Shown piece after piece: positions 46,930 to 59,129 of a DNA stretch of 64,000 nt. The translations under genes and the position numbers were made by a program. The stretch lies in contig NW_020126833.1 of NCBI RefSeq assembly GCF_002994745.2, positions 124,001-188,000 on the forward strand, read 5' to 3'. The stretch comes from Rosa chinensis (taxonomy: Eukaryota > Streptophyta > Magnoliopsida > Rosales > Rosaceae). Below the pieces are notes generated by a model. The model did not search any database. It was given only the letters and a program-made list of their open reading frames with translations, and was not told where the DNA came from. The first letter of the stretch is position 1; the number at the start of each line of letters is the position of its first letter.

Positions 46930-49900
46930 CTAATTTTGTAGATTTGCTGACCTGTTGAAGCTCTGGGATCTCATTGAGTACTCCTTTATGAGTTTAGAAA
47001 ATAAAGAATCTTCTCTCTCTAGTAGCTTTGCTGGTGTGTCGTATTCTGCAATCCTTCCTGTTTGCACAAAATCATGTGCATGAGTCCTCTAATGTAATGC
47101 ATGTATATGGTTTCTGATGTTGCCATAGAAGCATGCTTGCATATGTGTGTCTTTGTGCATGTTTATACTTACCGTCACTGAGCACCAAAACGAGATCACT
47201 GTCTATAACTGTGTGGATTCTATGAGCTACTGTGACAACTGTTCGGTCTTTGAATTCTTGGCTGATGATCTTCTGTATCACCCCATCAGTTGCAGAATCA
47301 ATTGATGCTGTTGCTTCATCCAATACCAGAATTCTGCTTTTCTTAAGCAATGCTCTTCCAAGGCAAAGTAACTGTCTTTGACCCGCACTCCAGTTTTCTC
47401 CATTTTCCGTCACTGTCATAGTCATACAATTTTTAGCCGCTGTATTGCAAAAAGACCATCATTTCAATATAACAGTCTAAATTAATGTTTCTGACCTGAG
47501 GCTTCCAATTTCTCTTCCTTTGCACGCACTAGATCACCTAGCTGACATTTATCTAAAGCCTGAAAATTTGGAAATTTAGTTTCAATAGAAAATGACACTA
47601 GCATAACTGATGATTTTGTTGCTCGTTGAAGGAATGAATGTGTGTTTGTCACATGGTTTAGCTCATTACCCCTTGAATGCGGTTAGATTATTTTACCAAG
47701 AATAGGTATAGAACTAATAAAAGTATTTCTCCAACACTCAAAATTCCATACAACAAGTCCTGCTTATTAGATAAGAATAATTACCTCCCAAACATCACTG
47801 TCAGAGTATTGCTCTAGTGGGTCGAGGTTTCCTCTAACTGTTCCTTCAAACATTGTTGGTTCTTGTGGAATGATGCTGAGTCTTGATCTTAAGTCATGAA
47901 GGCCAATTTTGCAAATGTCTAGATCATCAATTAAAATGCTTCCTTCTCTAGGTTCAACTATCCTGAAAAGAGCCTGTATGAGGGTTGATTTCCCACTTCC
48001 TGTTCTTCCTACAACACCAACTTTGTTTTTTCCCGGAAATGTACAGTTAATGTTTTTCAGAACAGATGGGAGATGTTCAGCATAACGAATCTGCAAGGCA
48101 GTCAAATGCATGTATGATGAGTCTAAGACACTGTTTATTAATTAGGGCATAAACCAAGAGTAAAGCAACAAATGCTGTTTGATGCAATATTGTCTGTGTG
48201 CAGTATGAGTTAAAGACCTTCCACATGTCTGATCATTTGGTGTTTATTGTTGAACTGCCTACTATTCAAACTTTTCTATCAGACTTACCTGCAGATTTTT
48301 GAAACAAATTGTTCCAACTTGTGGCCAGTTGATTGGTGGCTTGTATTCTTCAATTACAAGAGGTGCTTCACTTGTTAGATTTGAGTACTGCAGAATTCTT
48401 TCAACTGAGATCATCTTATTTTCTGCATTGCATATGTTCCATATAATTGAAGCTTGCAAAACATTCAGATTTATTCCATATGTTACCGCCAACCCTGCAA
48501 TGCCTGTGGGAACAAAAGAAAACAAACCAGTTCTGAATATCTGTTATGTTTATGACTCAAAAGTTTATTTTATCCAAAGCAACTTAGTTTTTCTCATTAA
48601 GAAAGAGTGAGGTGCACAGCACAGGGTCATATGAATGAGATACATTCTGAATTTCTGATGTCTGCTCCATGATTTTTCCTAGAAAAATTAGTTCTCCTTG
48701 GTGCAAAACAAATGATTATTTACCGCTTCCACCTTCAAGATCATGATGGTACGTGTTTAGTTTCTGTGAATGATGTTGATACTCACTTGGATTAATAACT
48801 CCTTCAGGTAGAGTCACCAATAGAACTAATGAGAAGCCAAACACAAAGTTTGAGAGTAGATTTAGTCTGAAAGAAAGCCATTCCATTGCTGACACATTAT
48901 GAAACCATGGCCTTGAGTGGTTGTCAATAAGACTGAGGTTTGCATTACTAAAGCGTTCCTGTTGATCAAAAGCACGGATTGTTGCCGCTCCTGCCAGAGA
49001 TTCTGCAAAGTGATGGAGGATCGGAGCCCTTTGTATGCCTGATAGCCGCGCCAGTTCTCTTGCTGTTGGTATGTAATATTGCTGAAGTAATCATCATTAT
49101 ATCTCAAGTCAATAATTGAGAGCAATCGCATTCATCTAGAGTGATAGATATATACACACAGTCACGCACACACATACAATGGTAGACAACATAGTTTCCT
49201 TTCATATCATGATTTTTTGGTGCATTTCAAACTAGTTTATTTTTCTGATATCATGTGTTTAGTAGTATTACATGTTCATCATGACTGAGGATTGAAAAAT
49301 TAATTATTTAAGTTTTATACAAGTCAAGCTTTTCATTATCTTTGAGTTTTCGGCTTTGCCAAGAGAATTTAGTAATCTTCTGTAGATTGCTTATAGGCTG
49401 AAAGGAGATAGAAGCCCTTACCTGATACCATATGCAGACTGCAGTTACCGGAATGAATACGATGAATACTTCCCATGCTACTTGTGACATCACTGCAATG
49501 GTCCCTAAAATCTGTATTATAGAGAGAGCGCACCAACCTAATTTGATTGCCATTTCCAAATCTAACACACTTTGATCAGTAGATGCCTGCAAAATAAAAT
49601 AAAGGGCGCTTTTACTTTTTGTAAAACACGCTCGCACGCATGCACGCACACATGCACTCATACACACATATGATTAAAGAATCTAAAACAATCCAGTACC
49701 ACTCAACTCATATTATAAATCATGGATGTAAGATGTCAAGACCTGTATATAGTGTTTTTGGTACTATCAGACTACTCAGACAGTTATATTTCTATTTGTT
49801 GACTAATGAAGTATTTTTCTGTTTGCTTCGTCAGTCTGCTTCCTCCAGTTACTATTTCAATGACATCTGATTAGTACTATCAGAGTCTTACTTTTTGTTC

Positions 49901-52900
49901 AGAAGTACAGTCAGAGTCTGTGTACAATGAATAATTAGTTTTGTTGTTACTGGTGCCTCTAGAGTAATGTGAACTGAATAACTTACTCGGTTTAAGATTC
50001 TTCCAGTTGGGGTTGAATCGAAAAATGCCATTGGTGCTCGGAGTATGCTATGTAGCATATTTGTGAAGAACTTTGTGCTGTTGCAAGTCCTGCTACTGCT
50101 ATTAGTGATGCTCGCAATAGCACACAAAGTGAACTTCCAATAGCGAGTAGTATATAAGTAAGTAATATGAACTTAATCCCAAATTTTGGCTCCGTCTCAA
50201 TTGTAGGAGGTGAAGCCATGCCATCCAATAGTTACTAGCTACCTGCAGTACTTGGAATGATGACTGTGCCAAGATTATGACTGGAACTAGCATACCAGCT
50301 TTCACAGTTGTCAAATAAGACCAGTAAACTTCTTTTCCAATGACTCCTTTCTCTCTCTCTTCATCTTGAACCAATTTTCCTTCTTTTTCAGTAATCTCTA
50401 TAGAGAGATTATGCTCTGATTTCTGTCGTGTCTGTGGAAGTTTAGCATTTGATGTGGAATCTGTAGAGGATTCATTGTCAGATGTTGGAGTTTGAGTAGT
50501 TCTGCTGCTATTTTCTACTGTTAGGATTGACTCTAGAGCTCGGCTATGAGCACCAACCAAAACTTCAAAGCCTATATTTTGTTTTAGAAGCTCTTCAAAG
50601 CTTCCAGCTTGTGCAATTTTTCCATCTTGCATCACCTATAAGAAAAAAAAAAACCATGTTAGTTCTAGTTTGATACAGATTCCACAACTCTAAGAGTCAT
50701 GGTAGATTCTTAGAATTTGCAACTCCTAAGGTGACTTGACCACAAAGTATACATGTATAAACTTATATAATTTTCTTTTCGCAAAAAAAAAAATATATCA
50801 TATATAATTTTCACTGGGATCCTGACTAGAGTTTCCTAATATTGCTAGTAGTCTTCTAATCAGAATATAGGCTTCTCTTACAGTAACAAGTATAGCCTTC
50901 CAGTCACTGACATTAAGTTTTGTATACTCTCCATAATTCTCTACTTTATAAATGACTAGGTAATAAAGTAAATGCAGGGAAAATTTATCTGTGACTTGCT
51001 TACCAGAATTAAGTCGGCTGCTGGGAGAAACTCAACTTGGTGGGTGACATAAAGTGTGGTCTTCTCTTTGAGAATTCCCATCATGCAGTCCTGCAAGGTA
51101 TAAAAACCATAATAAATTTCAAAATTAAATTGATGATGCTTGAAAGTAGGAGATACTTGATAATAGTATCTACTTTAAAGATGATCATCATAATATCATT
51201 TCTAACACAGGAAGTCCAGGTGGACTAACCTCAAAGAGTTGAGTGCCTGTGTGAGCATCAACAGCACTGAAAGGGTCATCTAGTAGATATATATCAGCAT
51301 CCTGGTAAACTGCACGAGCAATTTGTATCCTTTGTTTCTGTCCTCCGCTCATATTAATTCCTCTTTCTCCTATTTCTGTTAGATCTCCAGAGGAGAACAG
51401 CTCAAGATCCTTTTCCAATGCACATGCTTTAACGGTTTTGTCATACTTGACCTTGTCGAATGCATTTCCGAACAGGATATTCTCCCTGATATTTCCTGTC
51501 AAAATCCATGGAGATTGAGGAACATAAGCCTTTGTACCGCTGATTTCACTGTCCCTGACAACTTTTGAATTTCTCCAAGTATGCATGAGAGAAGGCTAGA
51601 CTTCCCTGATCCTACAGCCCCACAAATTGCCACTTTCATACCCCTCCTCACTTTTAAGTGGATTCCATCAAGAGTTGTGCTGCTTGACTCAATATTCCAG
51701 CCAAATTTTCCATTTTCTATTTCAATGGAGTTTTCCATCTGATCTTTTGGAATATGCTCAATGGCATCCTGCTGAATTTCTTCTTCCATGAGATATGAAG
51801 CTACTCTATCTGCGGAAACTTTTCCCTGTGCAATCACGTTGAGGACATCAGGTAGATTAAATATAGGATCTTGTAACATTCTGAAGGTGGCTAATGCTGA
51901 TAAAACTCTCCCTGCTGTGAGGTCTATACCCATCAGCATACAAGCCCAGAAAGTCACCACTGAGATAAATGAGGGTGCTCCCAAAAGACAGTAGAGCCAA
52001 TTGCAAACAGTCTTAGTGACTTCCATAGCCAGTCGTACTCTATTTTCCTCAAGCTTTCTAACTTGTGAAGGAATTGACTGTCCCATGCCTGAAGTTTGAT
52101 GGTCTTCATGCTTCGAAGAATCTCTGTAGTGGCTTTCATCCTGTTGTCCTTGGCTTCCATGATCCTAGACTGGTATCTTTTCTGAAGATTAGTCATTGGG
52201 ATATTGCAAAGCAGTACTCCAAAAGTTGCTACTAATGCGCCGAAGGAACCCATGCCTAGATTCGTGTGAAGGATATAGATTGCCAAGGAAATTTGAATAG
52301 GCATCATCCATATTATGTTTAAGTACCAAATGAAGTCTGTGATTCTTTGGATATCTACACTCATATAGTTGATGACCTCTCCGCTGTTGTGGCTTTGGTG
52401 GGATTGGCTTGATAGATGTAAGCCTTTCTTGAAAATTTGAGATATCAGAGCAGCTCTAAGGCGAAGGCCTAGCTGTCTTGCCCCAAATATCCATTGCCTC
52501 TGTGCAATCGTTTCAACCATCTTGGCTCCTAGAAAGGCAACTGCAAGAATGTAGCCACTCCCTGAGCTTCGAGTTTTCTTCTCTGTCAAAAAGTTTACGA
52601 AGTCATTAATGAGATATGGTCCAACATATGATGCTACAGCATATAATGCAGCAAACATAGCATTAATTGCTGCTTTCTTCCTGATAAATAAATAAATTGT
52701 CTTGTAGATTTCTGGGTTTGTGGTTCCATCTCTCTCCTTAACATGTTTTAGTCTCTCATCATATGAGTGAGACAGATATTCAGCTGAGTCTTTGATGTCA
52801 AGAGCTGGGACTTCTTCCTGGTCTAGGGGTTTCTTGATTCCAAGAGAAAACAAGGGGTTGAGCCAAGAGAATGTGATGAGTTGGAGAAGAGTAGCTTTTC

Positions 52901-53645
52901 CATATGGAGATTGTTGTCTTCCTTCTGTATGTTTATCACCTTTTCCACTGAGAAGTGGTTCGGTGATGCTATCTGGGACGGTAGAGGTTAGTCCTGTCTT
53001 CCCTTGTATTGAAATACCAAACAGGCAGGTGGATGCAAGGAGACTCAGGAAGTCAGAATAATCTTGTAATCGAAGCTGGCCATGGTATGTGATTTGGAAA
53101 TATGTATCAACAGCCACAGAGATGATGGACAAGATAAAGCTGCAAAGCCACCATGCTCTTAATAGCCAAGGGAACTTGATAGACTTGATATTCACAAGCC
53201 GGTATACTGCAACTGATGATAGTGCCCATGATACCACTTGCATGCCCTCTGATGAAAATGTGGGAACTTTATGATTGCAGTATGTAAAACTTCCATTTAC
53301 CAGCAACAGCACCACTATGAAATGAGTACCCATCAGTAAAAGGCAACAAGCTATTGTAGTCTTGTAAAGGGTACTGAATTGCGTGCCAATGCCAGTGCCA
53401 TTGTTCTCCGTGCTTTGGTCTGTGAACGTAGTTCTTTGTTTGCATATTTGACCCATGATTTTTTGTAAAAAATGCAGTACTAAGATGCCAAGGAAACTAA
53501 GTTGCATAACTATGCTGATGTGCTCATACAAGCAGGGAAAGTTTTGCTGGAGCCATTCTGTCTGAAATTCAAGCCGGAAATCTGTCACACATGATAAAAT
53601 CAAGTTGAGGACTGCTTCTTTCCAATAGCTAGTAACCAAAATCAT
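46930..53645 (-). pseudogene. ABCC-type (MRP) ABC transporter, copy 2: all exons present, four frameshifts
   Basis: Full-size ABC exporter of the MRP/ABCC family, expected in the tonoplast or plasma membrane pumping conjugates with ATP. Exons on the minus strand: 53645-51230, 51090-51004, 50635-49987, 49586-49422, 49081-48787, 48503-48289, 48090-47785, 47559-47496, 47412-47173 and 57-stop at 47057-46930; all introns are GT..AG and phases agree. Order: N-terminal TMD0, TMD1, NBD1 ([34 protein letters not shown]), acidic linker, TMD2, NBD2 ([28 protein letters not shown]). One base is missing near 51981, 51545, 50215 and 50073. Exons 4-10 are clean. Likely a recent pseudogene, or a live gene if these are assembly errors. 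Confidence 0.85.
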
Positions 53646-54600
53646 GATAAGTTTGTAGAAAACTGAATTTTAGTTGTTCTTGACACATAGTAATTTTGTA
53701 GAACTGCAAGAACTGTACATCCAAGTTCTGACTAGTTCCTTATGACTATAAGAATTCCTCTATGTAAGCACGTTACAAGTTGCAACTTACAGTTAGAAAC
53801 TTCTTTAATCTGTACAGTATATGTTTCTGATACATCCTTTACTGACTCGAAAGTTCCACCTCATTTTTTGTATCATATTTTACTATTATTACAAGTATAC
53901 AATTCTGGGGCCTTTGTGAATCTAACTCAGCAACTACTTACAAAAGTAAACCAAATACTGGTGGATCATTTTCTGTATATCTAGTTACCACATAATTTTG
54001 ATTAATTCTTTTGCATGTGTAAGAGTACTTGGACACCAATAGCTATCATATTGAAGCTAGCTAAGATATGATCGATCACAAGGGTCCCTCAATAAAAATT
54101 ATAAATTTACATTGTATTTCATTTTCTTGTGATGAATTTATATATGATGCAAATTAATGTTCTAATTAGAAGGTTGAAAAAAGGACATAAGGCACCTTGA
54201 CCAAGAAGAAGACGAAGAAGAAAACATCACAATTATAGAATTGTACCTCAAGGAAAACCTCATTCTGTACAGAATCAGAAAAAAAAGGAATGAATGAAAC
54301 CGAACTACTTGGCCTTTGTTGATATCACCAAAAGTTGGGAACAAGAACTACAGCTAGAAAGGCAAGAAAAAGACCAGGAAGTAAAGCTGATCAAAATTTA
54401 ACATAGTTCCTCTACTTTTAAAGCAAAATACACCCTCTTTCGTCACGCCTGTAAATATATAAGTTTTGTTTTAAGAGATGAAAATATGAGTTAAAGCTTA
54501 CTCATTGCTCTGCGTCTCTCCAGCTTGTACCTTCAGCCACCCTCCTTCTAGTTTTGCTGACTTCAGGATTCCCAGACTAATTATATGATGAGTCCTCCTG
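53646..54600 (-). promoter_or_regulatory. 5' leader and first-intron region of ABCC copy 2
   Basis: Aligns with 3446-4730 upstream of copy 1. A GTAAGC-type donor on the minus strand near 54497 matches the GTAAGT donor near 4605 of copy 1, and an acceptor-like TTCAG lies near 53667, suggesting a non-coding first exon at about 54500-54600. No TATA box could be assigned with confidence. Confidence 0.4.
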
Positions 54601-54706
54601 GGATTTTTTCCCAAGAAGAGATTGGAATGTACTAAGAAAATGAATATATGCATAAGTTTAAGATTACTTAATACTAGAAATTTTAGGCCTTTTGTCTTTT
54701 AAATTT

Positions 54707-55244
54707 GGGTTAAATATTATTTACTCCCTGAACTTTCAATGAAAAAACAGTTCAGTCCCTGCCTTTTCAATTTCACACGTTTACTCCCTCCATCTCTCAA
54801 TTTTGAACCAATAGGTCCATTCCGTCAAAAAACTCTATTAAAATGTTTATTATACTCTCAATTCATCTTTTTTTTTTTCTTAATTTATTTTTTTTATCTT
54901 TTTTTTTCCTTTTCTGTTTATCTCTTTTTCTTCCACCTCTCTTCTCCTTCAACATCAAAATTTCTAAAGCGACCAAATCAATCCGAAACACAAAACTCTC
55001 TTCATCTGTCCAATCAAAAAAGAAAAAAAAAACAAAACAAAACAAAGAGAAAAAATCTTTTCACAACAAATTAATTAATTAATTAAAAAATTTGAGGGTA
55101 GAATAGACATTTTTGGTCGGAGAATAACAAATTGGACCTATTAGTCCAAAATTGAGAGATGAGGGAGTAAATGTGTGAAATTGAAAAGGCAGGGATTGAA
55201 TTGTTTTTTCCCTGAAAGTTCAGGGAGTAAACAGTATTTAACCC
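54707..55244. mobile_element. Mutator-like MITE, 538 bp, with 9-bp target duplication
   Basis: It starts GGGTTAAATATTATTTACTC and ends GAGTAAACAGTATTTAACCC. The arms are about 130 bp and include TGAACTTTCA, TTTTCAATTTCACAC and GGACCTATTAGTCC-type words. A perfect 9-bp target duplication TTTAAATTT flanks it (54698-54706 and 55245-55253). The centre is a T/C-rich low-complexity stretch (54860-55060). It inserted just upstream of ABCC copy 2. Confidence 0.93.
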
Positions 55245-55253
55245 TTTAAATTT

Positions 55254-55738
55254 TTAGGGGTTTGGGATCCAAGGGAAAAAGTCACAAACAGTACCCCAAT
55301 TTAAAGTCATTCTACGCTTTGGTACCTCATTTTCTAAATATATCACTTTGATACCTCAACTTATTATTTATGCATAAGATTCATACACGCTGTTAATAAC
55401 ACCGTTAACTCAAGTGTTATGTAGCTTTTTGCTATGGGTATTTTCGTCAATTTATATTTTCCCACCAAAAATTCCAGGGGAGATGATCTAAAATTCCTTT
55501 CTTTTTGCTGAAAATAAATCTGTCATTAAGGAAAATATTATATTTGGTTTATGGAAGATCAATTTAAGTTATTGTACTAGAATTTTTGACTTATTGTTAT
55601 GATCCCAGGAAACATAATAATTAAAATGAGAAGAGGTGAGAGATTTATTGTTTTCAGCCTGCTAATTCACAAATAGAGAGTGATTTGGATAAGATCAAAT
55701 TGTCTGCTAGCTTTATTAATTGTTGATTCTATATCATC
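55254..55738. other. Intergenic, with partial repeat end
   Basis: CACAAACAGTACCCCAATTT..TTTGGTACCTCATTTTCTAA at 55280-55360 is the style of a MULE-type terminal region, but no partner end was found. No gene. Confidence 0.35.
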
Positions 55739-55869
55739 TTATTTTAGCTCTTCAAATGTAATTTGTTGGGTAGATACTAAGTTTCTTTCAAGAGCACCCC
55801 AAATCGAAAACCCAAAAAACTGACAGAAGCAAACACAAAAATCCAATGGAACAGGGATGAGATTCAAGA

Positions 55870-56029
55870 TACTAACCTCAAAGATGAAAGCTTTGGTAAG
55901 ATCGAAGTCGCCTGTCTTCACTACAGATGACCATACTTCAAAGGCAGATAACCTCACGGAATCATAGCAATCTTCTGCTCGGAACTCAAGGCGAAGCTTG
56001 AAGACGATGATACTAGGTAAAAAGTACAA
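55870..56029 (-). other. Exon-like fragment, unidentified
   Basis: The minus strand reads VFKLRLEFRAEDCYDSVRLS then AFEVWSSVVKTGDFDLTKAF to a GTTAGT donor at 55876. The composition looks protein-like, but the family is not recognised and no further exon was found. Confidence 0.25.
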
Positions 56030-56089
56030 AGTGACAAACCTCCAGGTTTTCCCTCTCTTTTATGTCAACATCAAATTAATCTAGGCTGT

Positions 56090-57775
56090 CCGCTGAAAAA
56101 CCACATTGCATAACAACCGTACACGTGCCCCACAAGCGCACTTACTCTTCGGATTAACCGAGGCAACGCCTCGGTTACAAAATCAATAATTACTCGTATT
56201 AATGACGAGGTGATGGGCGTGCTGAAGAGACGTTATCGCACACGATAATCCAATACATGTAGGCCATGTGTCGGGCACCATCACACGAAGCGTCTGTCCA
56301 AGGTAACCATTGAAAAAGAAAATCGACAGTCATTGGAACACTCGGCGAGATAGTCTCCGCTAGCGGAACTTCTCCCTTTTCATCTTGCAAGCGAGATAGT
56401 CTCCGCTAAGCTCAACTCCGCTAGCGGAACTTCTCTCTTTTCATGTTGCAAGCGAGAAAGTCTCCGCTAAGCGCAACTCCGCTAGCGGAACTTCTCTCTT
56501 TTCATCTTGCAAGCGAGATAGTCTCCGCTAAGCGCAACTTCTCTCTATCCATCTTGCAAGCGAGATAGTCTCTGCTAAGCGCAACTCCACTAGCGGAACT
56601 TCTCTCTTTCCATCTTGCAAGCGAGATAGTCTCCGCTAAGCGCAACTCCGCTAGCGGAATTTCTCTCTTTCCATCTTGCAAACAAGATAATCGCCGCTAA
56701 ACGCAACTCCGCTAGCGGAACTTGTCCCTCAAAACCTGGGAAGACCGTCACCGCTGACCGCAAAGCCATGCACCAGGCTGCCGCCAGACAAGTCCTCGCG
56801 ACATTTCTGGCCATTTATCATCAACGGAGGGAATTCCGCCAGAGGCAATTCCCGAGGCAATGCCTCACTTTGACAACGACCGCAACGCGGTGTTGCAGTC
56901 AAAACATGGTCTTCCGGGACAAGTAGGGAGATGCGTCAACAGTCTTCGAAGGCCCTGACCAGGCATGTTGACCCCCGCCACTTGGGTATCAAAGATTGGA
57001 TTCGCTACCTAACACCCTCTGCTCCGCGCAGCTCCCCTCAGCAAACAATACACCAGCCAAACAGAGGTCTATCTTAGCCGGGTAGGGGGGACTCCCTGGG
57101 GGACCTAGCAAGGGCCCACCCGAAAGGGTACAAAGTGTTTGCTCAGTAAGTCCATGGTTGACAACGCACTGACGCTAATTATGCTCTTGCAAGACTAGCA
57201 GAAGTAACGCTTCGAACTGCTATGCAACTCCCCAACCAAGATTGCCCTCCTTGACTGGGAACTTGGGGGACTTGTACTTACATGAGCATTTGCAAGCATA
57301 ATTAGCTATAATGAGCCATACTCATGATACTGCCAGCGGTACCAACTACCGCCAACTGTGTGACCTACGAAAGCACAGCCAAACAGGCTACCGCCTGAGC
57401 CCCGGCTCGCCCCAGATCACGGCTGACGCGCCGCGCCAAGTTAGCATCAGTAGCTTCAGAAGCTAGGGACTAAAGCACATCAGTCCCACATCGAAAGCAT
57501 GGAGAAGATCAGTTCCCTCCTCACCTATAAAAGGTCATCTCCTCTCTCCTCATTAACTACGCAAGTAATACTTACCTACTGTTACTTTGTCAACACAAAT
57601 ACATTGACTAACTTAGGCATCGGAGAAGTGAAGACCGCCCAGCGCGGTCTCCCTCTGACCCCCTCTGTATTTCATTTCACAAGTAGAGGAAACTCTGAGT
57701 ATCACAGGTAGCAGTCTGCCCATCGGATCAGCGTTAACAAAGGTTTAGCAACCGCTAAACTTTAAGCATTAACGT
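56090..57775 (+). mobile_element. LTR-like block, probable LTR or solo LTR of a large retrotransposon
   Basis: This region is GC-richer than its surroundings, with a minisatellite (56345-56735), a TATA-type CCTATAAAAGGTC near 57530 followed by CT-rich leader-like sequence, and ACTTAGGCATCGGAGAAG near 57613, all typical of long plant LTRs. It abuts and truncates the copia gag fragment at about 57776. Exact ends and target duplication could not be fixed, and no coding frame is supported. Confidence 0.5.
56345..56735. repeat. Minisatellite, about six units of 61 bp
   Basis: Units read CCGCTAGCGGAACTTCTCTC, then TTTTCATCTTGCAAGCGAGA, then TAGTCTCCGCTAAGCGCAACT. One unit lacks the CCGCTAGCGG part. 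CCGCTAGCGG is a perfect palindrome. Units vary by point changes. Confidence 0.9.
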
Positions 57776-58568
57776 GTACCAATGCCCAATGAATCCACAC
57801 CTATAGCATGGTTCATTGTCAACTCTTTCCTTTTGCATCTTTTTTCCACGATCCCCATGTCCCTTTCCACGTGGTGCATTGTTGCCACTTGGGTATGGAT
57901 CAGCACGTCTAAACCCCCTTGCATTGGAGTTCTTTCCACCTTTCATTTTTCCATAATTAGCCTCAGGAATTTTCTTTGCCCAGTGGGCCTGGCATTGTTG
58001 TTCAAGAGAACCTCATTATGTCTCTCAGCCACTTGCAGTAGGCTGATCAGCTTATTGAAAGCTGTGATTCTTTTGTTGTCATACTCCAGCCTATACTGGT
58101 CCGCTAGTATAAATGCTGAAGTAGGAAAGGTGGAAAGAGTCTTGTAGATCATATCATCTTCTGTGATTTCCCTTCCATAGAAATTGAGACGTGCCTTTAG
58201 GCGCAACATGTCATTGTTGAAGTCATTGACCCTTTTGTAGTCAAGCAAGCGGATTCCATTCCACTGAACGGCCAGTTCTGGGAGCAAAATGTCATGAATG
58301 TTCCCAAACCTCCCTTAAGGGCATCCCACAATTCTTTGGGTGTCTTCAACTGAAGGTACTCCCAGCGTAGGCTAGGATCAATATGTCGCCTCAGAAACAT
58401 TAAGGCATTTGCTTTCACCTTATTAGATGGTTCATCATCTTTGGGGTTGGTAATGGTGGCAGTGTAGTTTTGCCACAAAGGCAGTTTCTAAATCGGAAAT
58501 CCAACTGTGGTACTCAAGTCCTTCTGAGTCCAAGATGTCAAATTCAAGTCGAGTTGGATCAGCCATTT
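57776..58568 (-). pseudogene. copia gag pseudogene, cut in the CCHC knuckle
   Basis: It starts MADPTRLEFDILDSEGLEYH at 58568. It continues in shifted frames with HIDPSLRWEYLQLKTPKELW (about 58385-58325), LLDYKRVNDFNNDMLRLKAR (about 58248-58190), STFPTSAFILADQYRLEYDN and VAERHNEVLLNNNARP. The knuckle begins CYRCGFIGHWY near 57800 and stops there, losing the last Cys. At least two frameshifts. Confidence 0.85.
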
Positions 58569-59129
58569 ACATAAACAAGAGAGAAGATATAAATTACGCA
58601 GTCATAAAGACATCCATGTAAATTATTTCCAAAAATGTGAATTAGATTTCAAGACCAAGATTCGTAATGGTCACATTTTTTTCTTTCGATGCTATGTGAA
58701 AATGCTTTATCACAGTAAGTGTGTATGGATAATGCGCATGAATTTTCATTATCATGGCAAAACGGAATTGATATGTTGCATTATAAAAATAATCATAGCA
58801 CATTTACATATAGCATATAAAAATAAACTACATGGCATGCTCAAATTTCACAAATATACAACAAATTATATATTACACATAATCATAGCAAGAATATATC
58901 ATGCATAAAATCACAAAACATGCTTAAGATTTCAAAATAAAAACATAAGCAAGAAAATATAAAGCATGCTTAAACATAAATAACAAGGCATGAAAAAAAA
59001 TAAATCAATATTATCTAATTAAACATGCTCAAAAGTTCTAATTATAAACAATTAATTATACCATAATATGAAATTAAATAAATAAAAGAGAACATACTTG
59101 GTTTGGAGAAAATAAAACAATCCTAGCGC

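Noticed and set aside
56345..56735. CRISPR-like array
   Set aside because: Units are contiguous 61-bp tandem copies without unique spacers, so a minisatellite.
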